Origin: JAJTFA01 sp051715425
GTDB lineage: Bacteria > Bacteroidota > Bacteroidia > UKL13-3
Assembly (NCBI GenBank): GCA_051715425.1
Contig: JBPXJS010000039.1
Location: 1-64,000, forward strand
Direction of reading: 5' to 3'
Length of the DNA: 64,000 nucleotides
Shown here: positions 35,757 to 45,641 of the stretch, piece by piece
How the letters are laid out: every line of letters starts with the position of its first letter
Numbering within the stretch: the stretch's first letter is position 1
Translations under genes and position numbers: made by a program
The notes under the pieces: model-generated
Seen by the model: only the letters and a program-made list of their open reading frames with translations
Databases searched by the model: none
What the model was told of the DNA's origin: nothing

Positions 35757-36254
35757 ATGAAAAAAGCAATTCTGATCATTTCTGCGGTTTCTATGTTATG
35801 GGCTTGTGGTAGTTCTGATAAGCCAAACCAGCAATCTAATGTGGCGGCTGATTCTACAACTGCAACAGAAACATTTTTTGGGGATAAAATTACAGCCGAT
35901 AGTGCCGTTGGTATAGAGGAGCTGAAAACGCTGATGGGCGATAAAACAGAGCTGAAAGTGAAGCTGAGTGCATCTATTGATGCTGTATGCCAGAAAAAAG
36001 GATGTTGGATGGATTTGAAAAATACAGATGGAACTACCATGCGTGTTACATTTAAAGACTATGCTTTTTTTGTACCGAAAGATGCATCCGGAAAAACAGC
36101 TGTTGTTGATGGTATAGCTAAAATAGAAGAAACATCTGTGGCTGATTTAAAAGAGTATGCCAAAGATGCAGGAAAATCAAAAGAAGAGATTGAAGCCATT
36201 AAAACTCCGGAGAAAGAGCTGGTGTTTGAAGCAAATGGAGTGATTATTAAATAA
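35757..36254 (+). CDS. DUF4920 lipoprotein
   Basis: 165 residues. Lipoprotein signal peptide with C17 (MLWAC). The DUF4920 domain (about 38-165) shows FFGDKITAD, the Cys pair VCQKKGCWMDL, DYAFFVPKDASGK and VFEANGVIIK. The fold is a small OB-like barrel and its role is unknown; the two cysteines might bind metal or form a disulfide. A terminator follows directly, so this gene is a unit of its own, divergent from the protease. The ATG at 35757 starts MKKAILIISAV. Confidence 0.9.
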   Translation: MKKAILIISAVSMLWACGSSDKPNQQSNVAADSTTATETFFGDKITADSAVGIEELKTLMGDKTELKVKLSASIDAVCQKKGCWMDLKNTDGTTMRVTFKDYAFFVPKDASGKTAVVDGIAKIEETSVADLKEYAKDAGKSKEEIEAIKTPEKELVFEANGVIIK

Positions 36255-36273
36255 TTCAGTATAACGCACAGAG

Positions 36274-36300
36274 AAAAGCCCGGAAAATTGCCGGGCTTTT
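36274..36300 (+). terminator. Terminator after the DUF4920 gene
   Basis: A perfect 10-base stem (aaaagcccgg / ccgggctttt) with a 7-base loop, ending in a T run, 19 bases after the stop. Confidence 0.9.
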
Positions 36301-36329
36301 TTATTTTGCAATACCTTAATCTAACCTAC

Positions 36330-36818
36330 ATGAAACCAAAACTGATTGTTTTAGTCGCGATGTTTGCCTTTGCTTTACTTTTTGCATGTAACAACAACAG
36401 CAAGAAAGGAACCGATGTTGCCAACGCGGAAAATAATGCTCCGGATAAAGATTCGGCTTGCGCTCCCGAGACCATCAAAGATCCAAATAATCCCAAACCA
36501 ATGGCATTAATGATGCGGCAACTGGCACAGAATGCCGATAGCATGAAGGCTCAGTTGCAAAGAGGCGAGGCTATTGACTCATTAAAATTTCCGTTTATCC
36601 GTTTTTATCTGGCCGAACCTACAGATCCAAATGTGCTGGAGCCTTTGTTTTATGAAAATGCGCGTTTATTTCAGCAGGCATACATTGCCCTGTTTTCGCA
36701 TAAAAATGAGCAGGTGAAATATTACAACCTGATGATTGGAAAATGTGTGAATTGCCACGAGAGTTATTGCAGCGGGCCGTTAAAAAAAATCAGGAAGTTG
36801 TTTGTTAAAACAGAATAG
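36330..36818 (+). CDS. Monohaem c-type lipoprotein
   Basis: 162 residues from ATG 36330; an earlier start would run into the terminator and break the lipobox. A lipoprotein signal ends in LLFAC (C20). A mostly helical domain follows, with one haem-binding motif CVNCH (C139, C142, H143) close to the C-terminus, then a basic tail. This is a small membrane-anchored c-type electron carrier or a haem-bearing sensor; the partner is unknown. It sits between two terminators or promoters and is followed by the arylsulfotransferase-like gene 102 bases later. Confidence 0.87.
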   Translation: MKPKLIVLVAMFAFALLFACNNNSKKGTDVANAENNAPDKDSACAPETIKDPNNPKPMALMMRQLAQNADSMKAQLQRGEAIDSLKFPFIRFYLAEPTDPNVLEPLFYENARLFQQAYIALFSHKNEQVKYYNLMIGKCVNCHESYCSGPLKKIRKLFVKTE

Positions 36819-36920
36819 TAACTATTCAATTGTTGTTGTAGTTTAGATTTGTTAATTAATGGCCTTGATGAGAATTAATTTTGGTCAAAGGAATTTCAGT
36901 TGTTGTTCATAAAAAGAAAG

Positions 36921-38579
36921 ATGGATCTACGAAAAACGATACTACTTCTTATAATCGGAATTACCGGCTTGTATTCAAACGGGAGCGAAATCACTCCGGC
37001 TGACGGGATAAGCTTAAACTATACGCAAATACTGTTTGAAGTTCCTCAGATGAAAGGAGCCAGTAAATATATTTTTGTGTTTAAAACGTGCAATATGCGG
37101 TCGGACAGCTGCACTCCGATAAAGGTGATTAAAAACAAACACCGAGCATTTATTGCAGATGGTATATTTAATTTCGGACAAAACTATAGCTGGTATTATG
37201 AAGCATATAAAGGGGGCAAAAAACTTTATGCTTCTCAGGAATTTCGATTCTCCATAACCACCAGTAATTTGCTCGACACTTCCCTGCAGAAAATTGTGTG
37301 GAAGAAAAAAAGCAATAAGAGACGTAAAGGAATTTTATTTATTGATGGGTTAAAACTGGCTATAAATATGCAGGGTAAGCCGGTTTACTATTTAAACTAT
37401 GAGCAGGATCATACAGTAAGGGATATTAACCTCACCAATCAGGGGACAATAACAATGCTGGACAATAGAAACAGCATCGCAAAGGAAATGCTGCTAAACG
37501 GAGAAGTGGTATGGATGGGCCCTTCAACAGATCAGAATGAACAGAATAATGAGCATTATCATCATGAGTTTGAGAAGCTCAAAAACGGGCATTACATAGT
37601 TGCAGGAAAGAAAAAAGTAGAGCTGGTAGAGGATGCTGAACTGCTGGATAAGGTGCCAATCTCCACCCTTTGTGAAACCATTATAGAGTATGACAAAGAT
37701 GGAGAAGAAGTTTGGCGGTTTAATATTTTGCCTGAGTTGAAAAAGCAATTTGATATTCAGCCCGACATGTACATATTTAACCCCAACAGGTTAGGTCATT
37801 TAAACGGAATTGCGGTAGATGAGGCAAAAAATCTGGTATATGCCAGTTTTAAAACATTTAATACCGTAATGAAGATCGATAAAAAAACCAAAACCATTTT
37901 GTACATGTATGGGGCAAAAAAAATAAACTTCTCAGATTCCATGGAGAGTGCTTTGAATTTTTCGCAGCAACATTGTCCGGTATTATTGCGTAACGGACAC
38001 TTAATGATTTTTAACAACGGTACTCAAAAAACCGGTTCTGGGTGGGTAGAGTTAAAAACAGGGGATGAAATAAATAAGACCAATGAAGTGGTGGATAGTT
38101 TTTATTTCAGGAGAATACTTTCAAAAGATTTTTATACCCCTCAAATGGGTTCTGTGCAGGAAATGCCCAAAGGCGATATTTTAGTAGGGATGGGCAACCA
38201 ATCGCATTTTTTTGAAATGAAAAAGAAGGGTAAGCTTAATTTCCATGCTTATACTTTTTATAATGATGGATGGAGCAAACATAAAACCTATTGGAGACCA
38301 TTGGTAAATTATAGGGTGTTTTATTATACCTCACTATACCAATATCATGTTATAGCAGACACCATCACCAATCAATCAGGTGAACTTGAAATAAAAGTAA
38401 CCAATATAGGTACCTGTGAAGATTTTTATAGCATTGAAAAAGAAGGAACCACCTACCCCCTGATGTCGTTTACGCTGGCTCCCAATAAATCATATACCTA
38501 TAAATTTGGCAGAAATACTCAGCAAACTTTGATATTAAAATCAGGTATGAGCGGGAAGGAGATACTTTTCAAATACTAA
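36921..38579 (+). CDS. Arylsulfotransferase (ASST)-like beta-propeller protein
   Basis: 552 residues from ATG 36921, preceded by AAAGAAAG; an in-frame TTG seven codons upstream is less likely. An N-terminal signal (RKTILLLIIGITGLYSNGSE) is followed by a fibronectin-like domain and a six-bladed propeller. Its family blocks are EHYHHEFEKLKNGHYIV, LGHLNGIAVDEAKNLVYASF, QQHCPVLLRNGHLMIFNNG and MGSVQEMPKGDILVGMGN. These conserved histidine-containing blades match the ASST family, which moves sulfate between aryl esters in the periplasm. A catalytic role here is likely but the substrate is not known. No sorting domain is seen at the C-terminus. Confidence 0.85.
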   Translation: MDLRKTILLLIIGITGLYSNGSEITPADGISLNYTQILFEVPQMKGASKYIFVFKTCNMRSDSCTPIKVIKNKHRAFIADGIFNFGQNYSWYYEAYKGGKKLYASQEFRFSITTSNLLDTSLQKIVWKKKSNKRRKGILFIDGLKLAINMQGKPVYYLNYEQDHTVRDINLTNQGTITMLDNRNSIAKEMLLNGEVVWMGPSTDQNEQNNEHYHHEFEKLKNGHYIVAGKKKVELVEDAELLDKVPISTLCETIIEYDKDGEEVWRFNILPELKKQFDIQPDMYIFNPNRLGHLNGIAVDEAKNLVYASFKTFNTVMKIDKKTKTILYMYGAKKINFSDSMESALNFSQQHCPVLLRNGHLMIFNNGTQKTGSGWVELKTGDEINKTNEVVDSFYFRRILSKDFYTPQMGSVQEMPKGDILVGMGNQSHFFEMKKKGKLNFHAYTFYNDGWSKHKTYWRPLVNYRVFYYTSLYQYHVIADTITNQSGELEIKVTNIGTCEDFYSIEKEGTTYPLMSFTLAPNKSYTYKFGRNTQQTLILKSGMSGKEILFKY

Positions 38580-38683
38580 CAAAAGTTAAATTTAAGTTAA
38601 GGTTTGTTTTTTATACTTAAAACTATACCTTAGATATAGCCTTTTAGTGACTATAAACTTAAAATTAACCTAAACTAAAGTAT

Positions 38684-41600
38684 ATGAAACCTAAATTTAC
38701 TCTCTTTCTTTTTATCATGATGGTATTGTTTAATTATGCGGAAGCATTGCAGTTAAGTGGTACCTACACCATTAATCCTTCGTTGGCTGCTTCAGCTACC
38801 AATTTTCAAAACATCAGGTCGGCTGTTACCTATATGACCAGTACCGGTGCAAGGGCTGATGCCGGCCCTGCCAATAGCGGAGCCCTTGGTGTAAGTGGCC
38901 CTGTTGTTTTTTTACTTTCTTCCGCCACCTACACAGAGCAGGTACTCATCCCTGCCATTACTGGAGCTTCAACTACCAATACAGTGGTATTTCAAGGTAC
39001 AGGTAAAACCACTACTATTTTTACCTTTTCATCATCGGATGCCAATAACAGACATACGCTTAGGATGAATTTATGTACAAATGTAACCTTCAGGGATATG
39101 ACCATCAGGGGTACAGGAACAACGTATGCATGGGTTGTTCATATCATGGGGTTAAATTCCAACAACAATAAGATTAAGAATTGTATTGTGGAGATAACAG
39201 GAACAGGTGCAACTTCTACCTCCACCAACTTTAGTGCTATTACTATTAACAATAGCGCAACTGCAGCCACCACCGGTACCCGCGTTGACGGAACTGAAAT
39301 TGACTCTAATATTATCAGGGCAGGTTATTATGGGATTATGGCGGCAGGCGCCTCGTCCAATCTGCATGTGGGTTTAAAAATAAGAAACAACCATATTACA
39401 GATGTTTATTATTATGGAAGTTACCTCACTTATGTAAACGGGGTAACGTATACAAATAATTACATCAAGCCAAGGGTAAGCAATACCACCAATATAGGAG
39501 TGTATTTGATTAACTCAACCTGTACAGCACCCAATCGACATATAGTAGCATTTAATAAAATTGTGGGAATCGGGCAGTATGCATTTTATCTGTCATCTGC
39601 TAATAATATTGCAGGAAACAAAGGATTGTTTTATAATAATATGTTAGGTGGCGGGGTTAAATACGAATATTCGCGGGTAGTTTATTTCACAAGCAGCAGC
39701 CAGTGGTCTGTGCATAACAATACATTCAACCATGATTTAACGGCCAATTCCAACCTCTACAGTGCCGTGTATTTTAATGCAGGTTCTGGTAATAGTTTCA
39801 TAAATAATATTGCATCAGTTTCTGCCACGGGTCCGGCTTTGCCTTTGTATGCATCGGCATTTTCATGCTTTGATACCATAAATTACAATGCATTCTACAG
39901 AAGAGATACTTCAAACGGGGTATTGGTATATATAGGTGCAAATTATAATTCAGGTTCTTTTATCGGTGCCAGTAGTCAAAACACCAATTCACTTTTTGTT
40001 AATCCACTCTTTATAAACGATACCAATTTTAATATAGATAATGCTTGCCTCCGGGGCACAACTATAGGGTATATAACAACAGATTTTTATGGTCGTCCAC
40101 GTCCTTCTATTCCGGTAATGGGAGCATATGAGCCAACCGCTGTAGCTAATGATATAAAGGTTTTTGCTATTACCAAACCATCTGGTACCATATCTGCCGG
40201 GGCAACCGAAGTAGATGTTTTTATAAGGAATGCTGGTTCTGCTACCTTAACCTCTTTTGCACTAACCTATGTGCTTAATGGTGGAACACCTGTTGTTTAC
40301 AACTGGACAGGATCACTTAACAGTTGCGATACCACAACAGTTACATTTACTGGTGCACAGCAGGCCACCTTGGGAAATGTAAATAATTTCCTTGTTTATT
40401 CTTCAGGGCCAAATGGTGTACTTGATAGTGTGAGAACGAACGATACTATTCGTGCTTCCTATTATTTACCCTTTACCGGAACATATAATATCGGTGGATC
40501 CAATCCTCAGTTTAATAAGTTGAGTGATGCAGCAACTGCAGTAACTATTGCAGGCCTTTCCGGCCCGGTTACCTTCCTGGTGCATCCGGGAACTTATATT
40601 GATCAGGCAGCATTTGATAACGTGATCCCTGGCATAGATTCAATAAACACCATTACCATTCAGGGAACCAATAAAGATTCATGCATTATTCTGCATACAG
40701 ATGCCTTCAGCAGTCGTCATATTATCAGATTAGGGCAAAGTCATATCAGGATTAATAACCTTACCCTGAGAAGTACAAATTCGAGTTTTGGCTGGGGAGT
40801 GCACATTGGCAAAACCGGACTTAGAAATATCCATGTAAAAAACTGTAAAATAGAATTTATCCATGCCAATGCATATACATCAACCAGCGATGGTTATAAT
40901 GGAGTGGTGATGTCGGGTTCAAATACCGCACTTAATTACTATGATGTTTTTACATTATATGATATTGAAATAGACTCTAATAGTATTCTCAACGGATATT
41001 CTGGCGTATGGCATTATTCCTATTACTATGGTTATTATTTTACGCCCGTACCATCGAGCAATTTAAAAATACGTAATAATACCATTACCAACGCTTACTA
41101 CTTTGCAGTTAACCTGACTTTTGTTAATGGGTTTGAGGTTTCCGGCAACTCCGTTCGCATGAGAAGTGACAATACAAACAGTTATGCATTGTATTTTTAT
41201 GAGGTAAATGTAAGCGGATCAGCAACTGTAAAAATAAATGCCAACAGGGTATGGAACTCAGGGTACTCGGGCATGTATATGTATAACTGCACAGCTCCGG
41301 CTGGTAACAGGGGTCAGATGATTAATAATGAGTTTGGTGGTGGGTATAAGGCTACCTCTCCTTATGGAATTCAGTTAAATTCAGTAGGTAATTTCGATAT
41401 TTATCACAATAGCGTTATCCATGATGTGGTTACAACAACTACTACATCCTCGGCATTTTATTTGTCAGGTGGATCTGGCAACCGCATTAGAAATAATCAT
41501 TTTGTTGTGTCGAAATCAGGTAGTTTAGGTACCCCGCTTTATTTAAGTGGTGGTGCTGCCTCACAGTTGAACTACAATAATTATTATAAACCAGATACAG

Positions 41601-44473
41601 CTGGAAATTATATTTATGTGGGATCCTGGCTTACCAAATCGGCATTCCCGGGAGCTTCAGGATTCAATCAAAACTCCATTGTACAGAACCCGGGATTTCA
41701 AAATGATACCACACTGGTTACCTCAAATGGTTGTTTAAACGGAGATACCATTGCTCTTGTTACTACCGACAGGAATGGATTAACACGCAGTGCGATTCCT
41801 GATATTGGTGCTTATGAAATCCCTGCTGCTTCTGATGATGGCGGCATTACAGCCATTCTAGCTCCATCTTTCCCGGTGCTTCAAGGAACTCAGGATTTGC
41901 ATGTGCAGTTTAGAAACTATGGCGGAAATAATATCGGTTCACTTAGCCTGAATTATCGCTTCAACAATGGTACAGTGGTAAGTTCTCCATGGTCAGGCTT
42001 ATTGGCACCGTGCGATACTACATCATTTGTTTTTACAGGTACCCAACAAATAACTATTGGACAGGGTTCCCTCAATACAATTAAAGTGTATACCTCAGCT
42101 CCTAATTTAAATGCAGATGGTAGTACACTGAATGATACTTTAAATGCCATACTGGCCACCCCAATGAAAGGTACCTATATTATTGGTGCTGCCCCTTCAG
42201 ATTTTACCACTTTTGATGCAGCAAGAAACGCTTTGCAAATCAGGGGAGTTGACAGTGCCGTTGTATTTAACATCAAGAGCGGAACTTATACGGAGCAGCT
42301 TGTATTAAGCAACGTTTTAGGGCTATCAGCAAACAATACAGTTACTTTTACATCTATGGCAGGGGTAGCAGATTCAGTTGTGCTTAGGTTTAATTCAAGT
42401 GTAAGTAATAATTATGTGTTAAAAATAATGAATGCAAGTTATTTCAACTTTACAAACATACGTTTTGAAGCACAGAGTTCATCTTATGGCAGAGTTGTTG
42501 AGTTAATCGGTAACTGTGGAAATACATCATTCTCTGGTTGTAAATTGATAACACCTACTATTGCTACCACTTCCAGTAATAATGCAATTGTATTTAGCTC
42601 CCCTTTTAGCGGGTCTGATCTAAGATTTGCAAACAGCATCTTTTCCGGTGGCTCTTTTGGTATATATATGTTCGGTACAAGCACTACTCAGCTTATGAAT
42701 AATATCTTAGTTGATAGTAACCAGTTTACCAACCAATATTATATGGGGGTTTATTTTTACTATACAAGCAATCTTAAACTTCGAAGAAACAATATCAGTA
42801 CTACGCAGGCATACACATCTATGTATGGTATGTATTGTTACTATGGAGATAGCGCTTTAGAAATTACCAATAACAGGATTTACTCTATAACTGCATCAGG
42901 ATATGGGATCAGAACAGAGTACTGTGATGGCTTTGGCACAGCAAGGGGATTAATCGCAAATAATATAATTACTCTTGGATTAAGTTCAACCTGTTATGGT
43001 ATTTACGATCGTTATGCAAGTAACATTACCATCATCAATAATACTGTATCTATTGTAAACAATACATCAGGTTATGCCGGATATTTCTATTATAGCTCTT
43101 CTATCTATTCCGGAAATATTATAAAGAATAACATATTTGCCAATTTTGGTACCGGATATGCAGTTTATCACTATAATCCTCTTTATGGCCATAGTGATTA
43201 CAATCTCCTTTTTACAAGTGGCACAACATTGGTTCAAAAGGGAACTCCTGCAGCTACATATGCCAATCTTGGTTTAGCAAAGGCAGGTTTAGGAAATACC
43301 TATGAGTTTAATTCTATTCAATCAAGGCCTGGGTTTACTGCCAATAACAATGTGATTCCTAATCCTTCAGATACAAATGTTTGGGCTATTAACGGCCGCG
43401 GTGTTATTCTCCCTGCTGTGCCCGTTAATGATTATGCTGGAACACCGCGCGTTTTAAATGTAACAAACGGAGCTCCAGATTTTGGTGCATATGAAGTGGT
43501 TCCAGTTTCAACTCCACCTTTGTGTCTGGCAACCCCTGCTGTTCCTGTTGCCGGAGGTACGCAAGTGTTTACCATCGGAGCTGATACCGTTTGTACAATA
43601 GTTTATGATGCATTTGCAACTGCGCCATCTGTTGTATCAGTGAGACAATATACAAACACCACACCTCCATATCTTGGCGGTATTACCAATAATATGACCA
43701 TGTACCTTGATGTAAATGCACCGGCCGGATTCTATAACTATACCATGAATATGTATTATAAAGATCAATGGATAGGAACAAATCCTTTAGAATACGATAT
43801 CAAACTGGCAAAGAAAAGCACAAATGGCCCATGGACTATTTATCAGGGAACCTCAAGTGTTGCCGATACCCTGAGAAATGTACTAAGCACTCCGAATTTG
43901 TATGAGTTTTCCATTTTTACCGGAACAGATAATACCAATCCATTGCCTGTTAAACTGGTGAACCTTGCCGGAGAAAGTGCAGGCAACGATGCTTTGCTAA
44001 AATGGCAAACTGCCAGCGAAGTAAATTGCCAAAGCTTTACCATTGAGCGTGCCCTGGTACCCGGTGAGTTTAAAGAAGCCGGAGAGGTAAAGGCTGTTGG
44101 AAATAGCAGTGAATTGAACAGTTATGCTTATACTGATAAGGATGTGTTTAATAAAGCCGGAGTTGTTTACTACAGACTTAGAATAAATGATTTTGATGGT
44201 AAAACGGAGTATAGTCAGGTAGTAATGATCAGTAAATCTGTTGTAAAAGGAAGTGCTGATATTACCGTGCACCCTAATCCTTTCAAAGCACATCTTACAT
44301 TGAATAATGTAACCGAAGGTCAGACAATAGAATTAACAGATATTGCCGGACGCACCATACTAAGAAAACAGGTAACAACATCAGGAAGATTTGAAATGAC
44401 TGATATTGATTGCAAGCCTGGAGCATATTTCCTGAAAGCAGGAGGGCAAACAATTAAGGTGGTAAAAGAATAA
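38684..44473 (+). CDS. Giant type IX-secreted parallel beta-helix protein
   Basis: 1929 residues. A signal peptide ends in YAEALQ (about residue 23). Three homologous units follow (about 25-485, 600-1045 and 1155-1640). Each opens with GTYTINPS or GTYNIGGSN or GTYIIGAAP, has a PVVFLLSSATYTEQ-like strand, then a long run of short imperfect beta-helix rungs rich in Asn (NNHIT, NNTIT, NNIIT). CARDB-like linkers separate the units (AITKPSGTISAGATEV; CDTTTVTFTG). A type IX sorting domain is at about 1855-1929 (VHPNPFKAHL). The rungs resemble pectin-lyase-like or NosD folds, so it may bind or cut polysaccharide, but no catalytic residues are obvious. It stands alone with its own terminator. Confidence 0.88.
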   Translation: MKPKFTLFLFIMMVLFNYAEALQLSGTYTINPSLAASATNFQNIRSAVTYMTSTGARADAGPANSGALGVSGPVVFLLSSATYTEQVLIPAITGASTTNTVVFQGTGKTTTIFTFSSSDANNRHTLRMNLCTNVTFRDMTIRGTGTTYAWVVHIMGLNSNNNKIKNCIVEITGTGATSTSTNFSAITINNSATAATTGTRVDGTEIDSNIIRAGYYGIMAAGASSNLHVGLKIRNNHITDVYYYGSYLTYVNGVTYTNNYIKPRVSNTTNIGVYLINSTCTAPNRHIVAFNKIVGIGQYAFYLSSANNIAGNKGLFYNNMLGGGVKYEYSRVVYFTSSSQWSVHNNTFNHDLTANSNLYSAVYFNAGSGNSFINNIASVSATGPALPLYASAFSCFDTINYNAFYRRDTSNGVLVYIGANYNSGSFIGASSQNTNSLFVNPLFINDTNFNIDNACLRGTTIGYITTDFYGRPRPSIPVMGAYEPTAVANDIKVFAITKPSGTISAGATEVDVFIRNAGSATLTSFALTYVLNGGTPVVYNWTGSLNSCDTTTVTFTGAQQATLGNVNNFLVYSSGPNGVLDSVRTNDTIRASYYLPFTGTYNIGGSNPQFNKLSDAATAVTIAGLSGPVTFLVHPGTYIDQAAFDNVIPGIDSINTITIQGTNKDSCIILHTDAFSSRHIIRLGQSHIRINNLTLRSTNSSFGWGVHIGKTGLRNIHVKNCKIEFIHANAYTSTSDGYNGVVMSGSNTALNYYDVFTLYDIEIDSNSILNGYSGVWHYSYYYGYYFTPVPSSNLKIRNNTITNAYYFAVNLTFVNGFEVSGNSVRMRSDNTNSYALYFYEVNVSGSATVKINANRVWNSGYSGMYMYNCTAPAGNRGQMINNEFGGGYKATSPYGIQLNSVGNFDIYHNSVIHDVVTTTTTSSAFYLSGGSGNRIRNNHFVVSKSGSLGTPLYLSGGAASQLNYNNYYKPDTAGNYIYVGSWLTKSAFPGASGFNQNSIVQNPGFQNDTTLVTSNGCLNGDTIALVTTDRNGLTRSAIPDIGAYEIPAASDDGGITAILAPSFPVLQGTQDLHVQFRNYGGNNIGSLSLNYRFNNGTVVSSPWSGLLAPCDTTSFVFTGTQQITIGQGSLNTIKVYTSAPNLNADGSTLNDTLNAILATPMKGTYIIGAAPSDFTTFDAARNALQIRGVDSAVVFNIKSGTYTEQLVLSNVLGLSANNTVTFTSMAGVADSVVLRFNSSVSNNYVLKIMNASYFNFTNIRFEAQSSSYGRVVELIGNCGNTSFSGCKLITPTIATTSSNNAIVFSSPFSGSDLRFANSIFSGGSFGIYMFGTSTTQLMNNILVDSNQFTNQYYMGVYFYYTSNLKLRRNNISTTQAYTSMYGMYCYYGDSALEITNNRIYSITASGYGIRTEYCDGFGTARGLIANNIITLGLSSTCYGIYDRYASNITIINNTVSIVNNTSGYAGYFYYSSSIYSGNIIKNNIFANFGTGYAVYHYNPLYGHSDYNLLFTSGTTLVQKGTPAATYANLGLAKAGLGNTYEFNSIQSRPGFTANNNVIPNPSDTNVWAINGRGVILPAVPVNDYAGTPRVLNVTNGAPDFGAYEVVPVSTPPLCLATPAVPVAGGTQVFTIGADTVCTIVYDAFATAPSVVSVRQYTNTTPPYLGGITNNMTMYLDVNAPAGFYNYTMNMYYKDQWIGTNPLEYDIKLAKKSTNGPWTIYQGTSSVADTLRNVLSTPNLYEFSIFTGTDNTNPLPVKLVNLAGESAGNDALLKWQTASEVNCQSFTIERALVPGEFKEAGEVKAVGNSSELNSYAYTDKDVFNKAGVVYYRLRINDFDGKTEYSQVVMISKSVVKGSADITVHPNPFKAHLTLNNVTEGQTIELTDIAGRTILRKQVTTSGRFEMTDIDCKPGAYFLKAGGQTIKVVKE

Positions 44474-44502
44474 CTGCTCACACCATAACCAAATAATTAA
44501 TG

Positions 44503-44533
44503 CGGCTGTCTCTATTTAGGGGCAGCCGTTTTA
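44503..44533 (+). terminator. Terminator after the giant beta-helix gene
   Basis: Stem cggctg / cagccg with further weak pairs, followed by TTTTAATTT. Confidence 0.7.
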
Positions 44534-44585
44534 ATTTACGTGATAAGGGGTAAGACTTACATGTTTGCCGTTAAGTATTGCGCAA

Positions 44586-45557
44586 TTAGTATTTGGGGTT
44601 AAGTCCCTTTTGTTTCCAGGCTTTAATAATAGGTCCCCATGGCCCGAATTTATGCTCTTGCTCTGAAAAAGAATCTGCAAATGGCCCTTTGCCATAATCA
44701 ATAGGTTTGGTGTTGGGATTTGGGTAATCCATATTTGCCGGATTGGGTCTGTGATGTATGCGGTCGTCATTTACAAATGCCGCAATATCCAGTGCTTCCT
44801 CATCCGTTAATACCGGTTTATTCCATTTTGCCAAATCATAAGGCATATTGGCTTTTAACCACCTTGCCTGCATAATTACCCTATGCATACTGGATCCGGG
44901 TTGGTACCCAAAAGAACCCCATAAAGGAGGATATTGGTAAGTGGAGCTATCTGCTAAAAAAATACCTTCCCCGTTTTTTCCATGGCACCTTTCGCAATGT
45001 TTAGCAAATAAGGTTGCTCCGGTTTCAGGATTAGCGGCTCTGTCCGGAAAGGTTATTTCCAGGTTCTTCTCTCCGGTAATTTTTTCTGATCGTTTCACAA
45101 AGGAATTAATCCATTTAAGATAAGAGAGAAAAGCAACCATTTCTTTGCTATCGAGGGGTAACGGTTTGCCACTGTGAGGTCTGGTTACACAGTTGTTTAC
45201 TCTTTCTGCCAATGTAAGTACCTTGTTTTCACGAGAGCGGTATTGAGGGTAACGCTCGTGTGCGCGCAGCAGGTTTAGCGAAAATGGTTTGGTGCCTGCA
45301 TCCTGATGGCAATTGGTGCAATTCATTTTGTTGCCTAAAAACTTTCCGTTTGTTCCTTCAGGACCAATATACAGAGCGGTGTTTAGCATCAAGTCACGAC
45401 CGTATTTTACTAACAGCCCAAATTCATCATCCGGAATTTGTGAGGTGTCAGGTAGTATTATACCTGCTGAATCATTGCTGGATAACGGAGATTTCGCCTC
45501 TCTGCCGCAGGAAAGAAGCAAGATTGAAACAAACAACAGAATGATATAATATTTCAT
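44586..45557 (-). CDS. TsdA-like dihaem cytochrome c lipoprotein
   Basis: 323 residues. Lipoprotein signal with C17 (LLLSC). Two c-type haem sites are present: C80-T-N-C83-H84 and C188-E-R-C191-H192. Between them YPQYRSRENKVLTLAERVNNC (C123) and SGKPLPLDSKEM match the TsdA thiosulfate dehydrogenase family, in which the corresponding cysteine is the unusual axial ligand of haem 1. On this basis the protein may oxidise thiosulfate to tetrathionate, or reduce it, in the periplasm. Related cytochromes with other jobs exist, so substrate is unproven. It is convergent with the beta-helix gene upstream and followed on the minus strand by no further gene. Confidence 0.85.
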   Translation of the reverse strand: MKYYIILLFVSILLLSCGREAKSPLSSNDSAGIILPDTSQIPDDEFGLLVKYGRDLMLNTALYIGPEGTNGKFLGNKMNCTNCHQDAGTKPFSLNLLRAHERYPQYRSRENKVLTLAERVNNCVTRPHSGKPLPLDSKEMVAFLSYLKWINSFVKRSEKITGEKNLEITFPDRAANPETGATLFAKHCERCHGKNGEGIFLADSSTYQYPPLWGSFGYQPGSSMHRVIMQARWLKANMPYDLAKWNKPVLTDEEALDIAAFVNDDRIHHRPNPANMDYPNPNTKPIDYGKGPFADSFSEQEHKFGPWGPIIKAWKQKGLNPKY

Positions 45558-45589
45558 GTAAGCAGTTTCTTATTAAACGAATAAACAAA

Positions 45590-45619
45590 AAAGCCGGCAT
45601 AGTTAACTATACCGGCTTT
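45590..45619 (-). terminator. Terminator after the TPR protein gene
   Basis: Outer stem aaagccgg / ccggcttt with a near-complete inner palindrome, and a T-rich tail on the minus strand. It separates the TPR gene from the cytochrome gene. Confidence 0.85.
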
Positions 45620-45641
45620 ATGAATATATTATTTAAATAGA

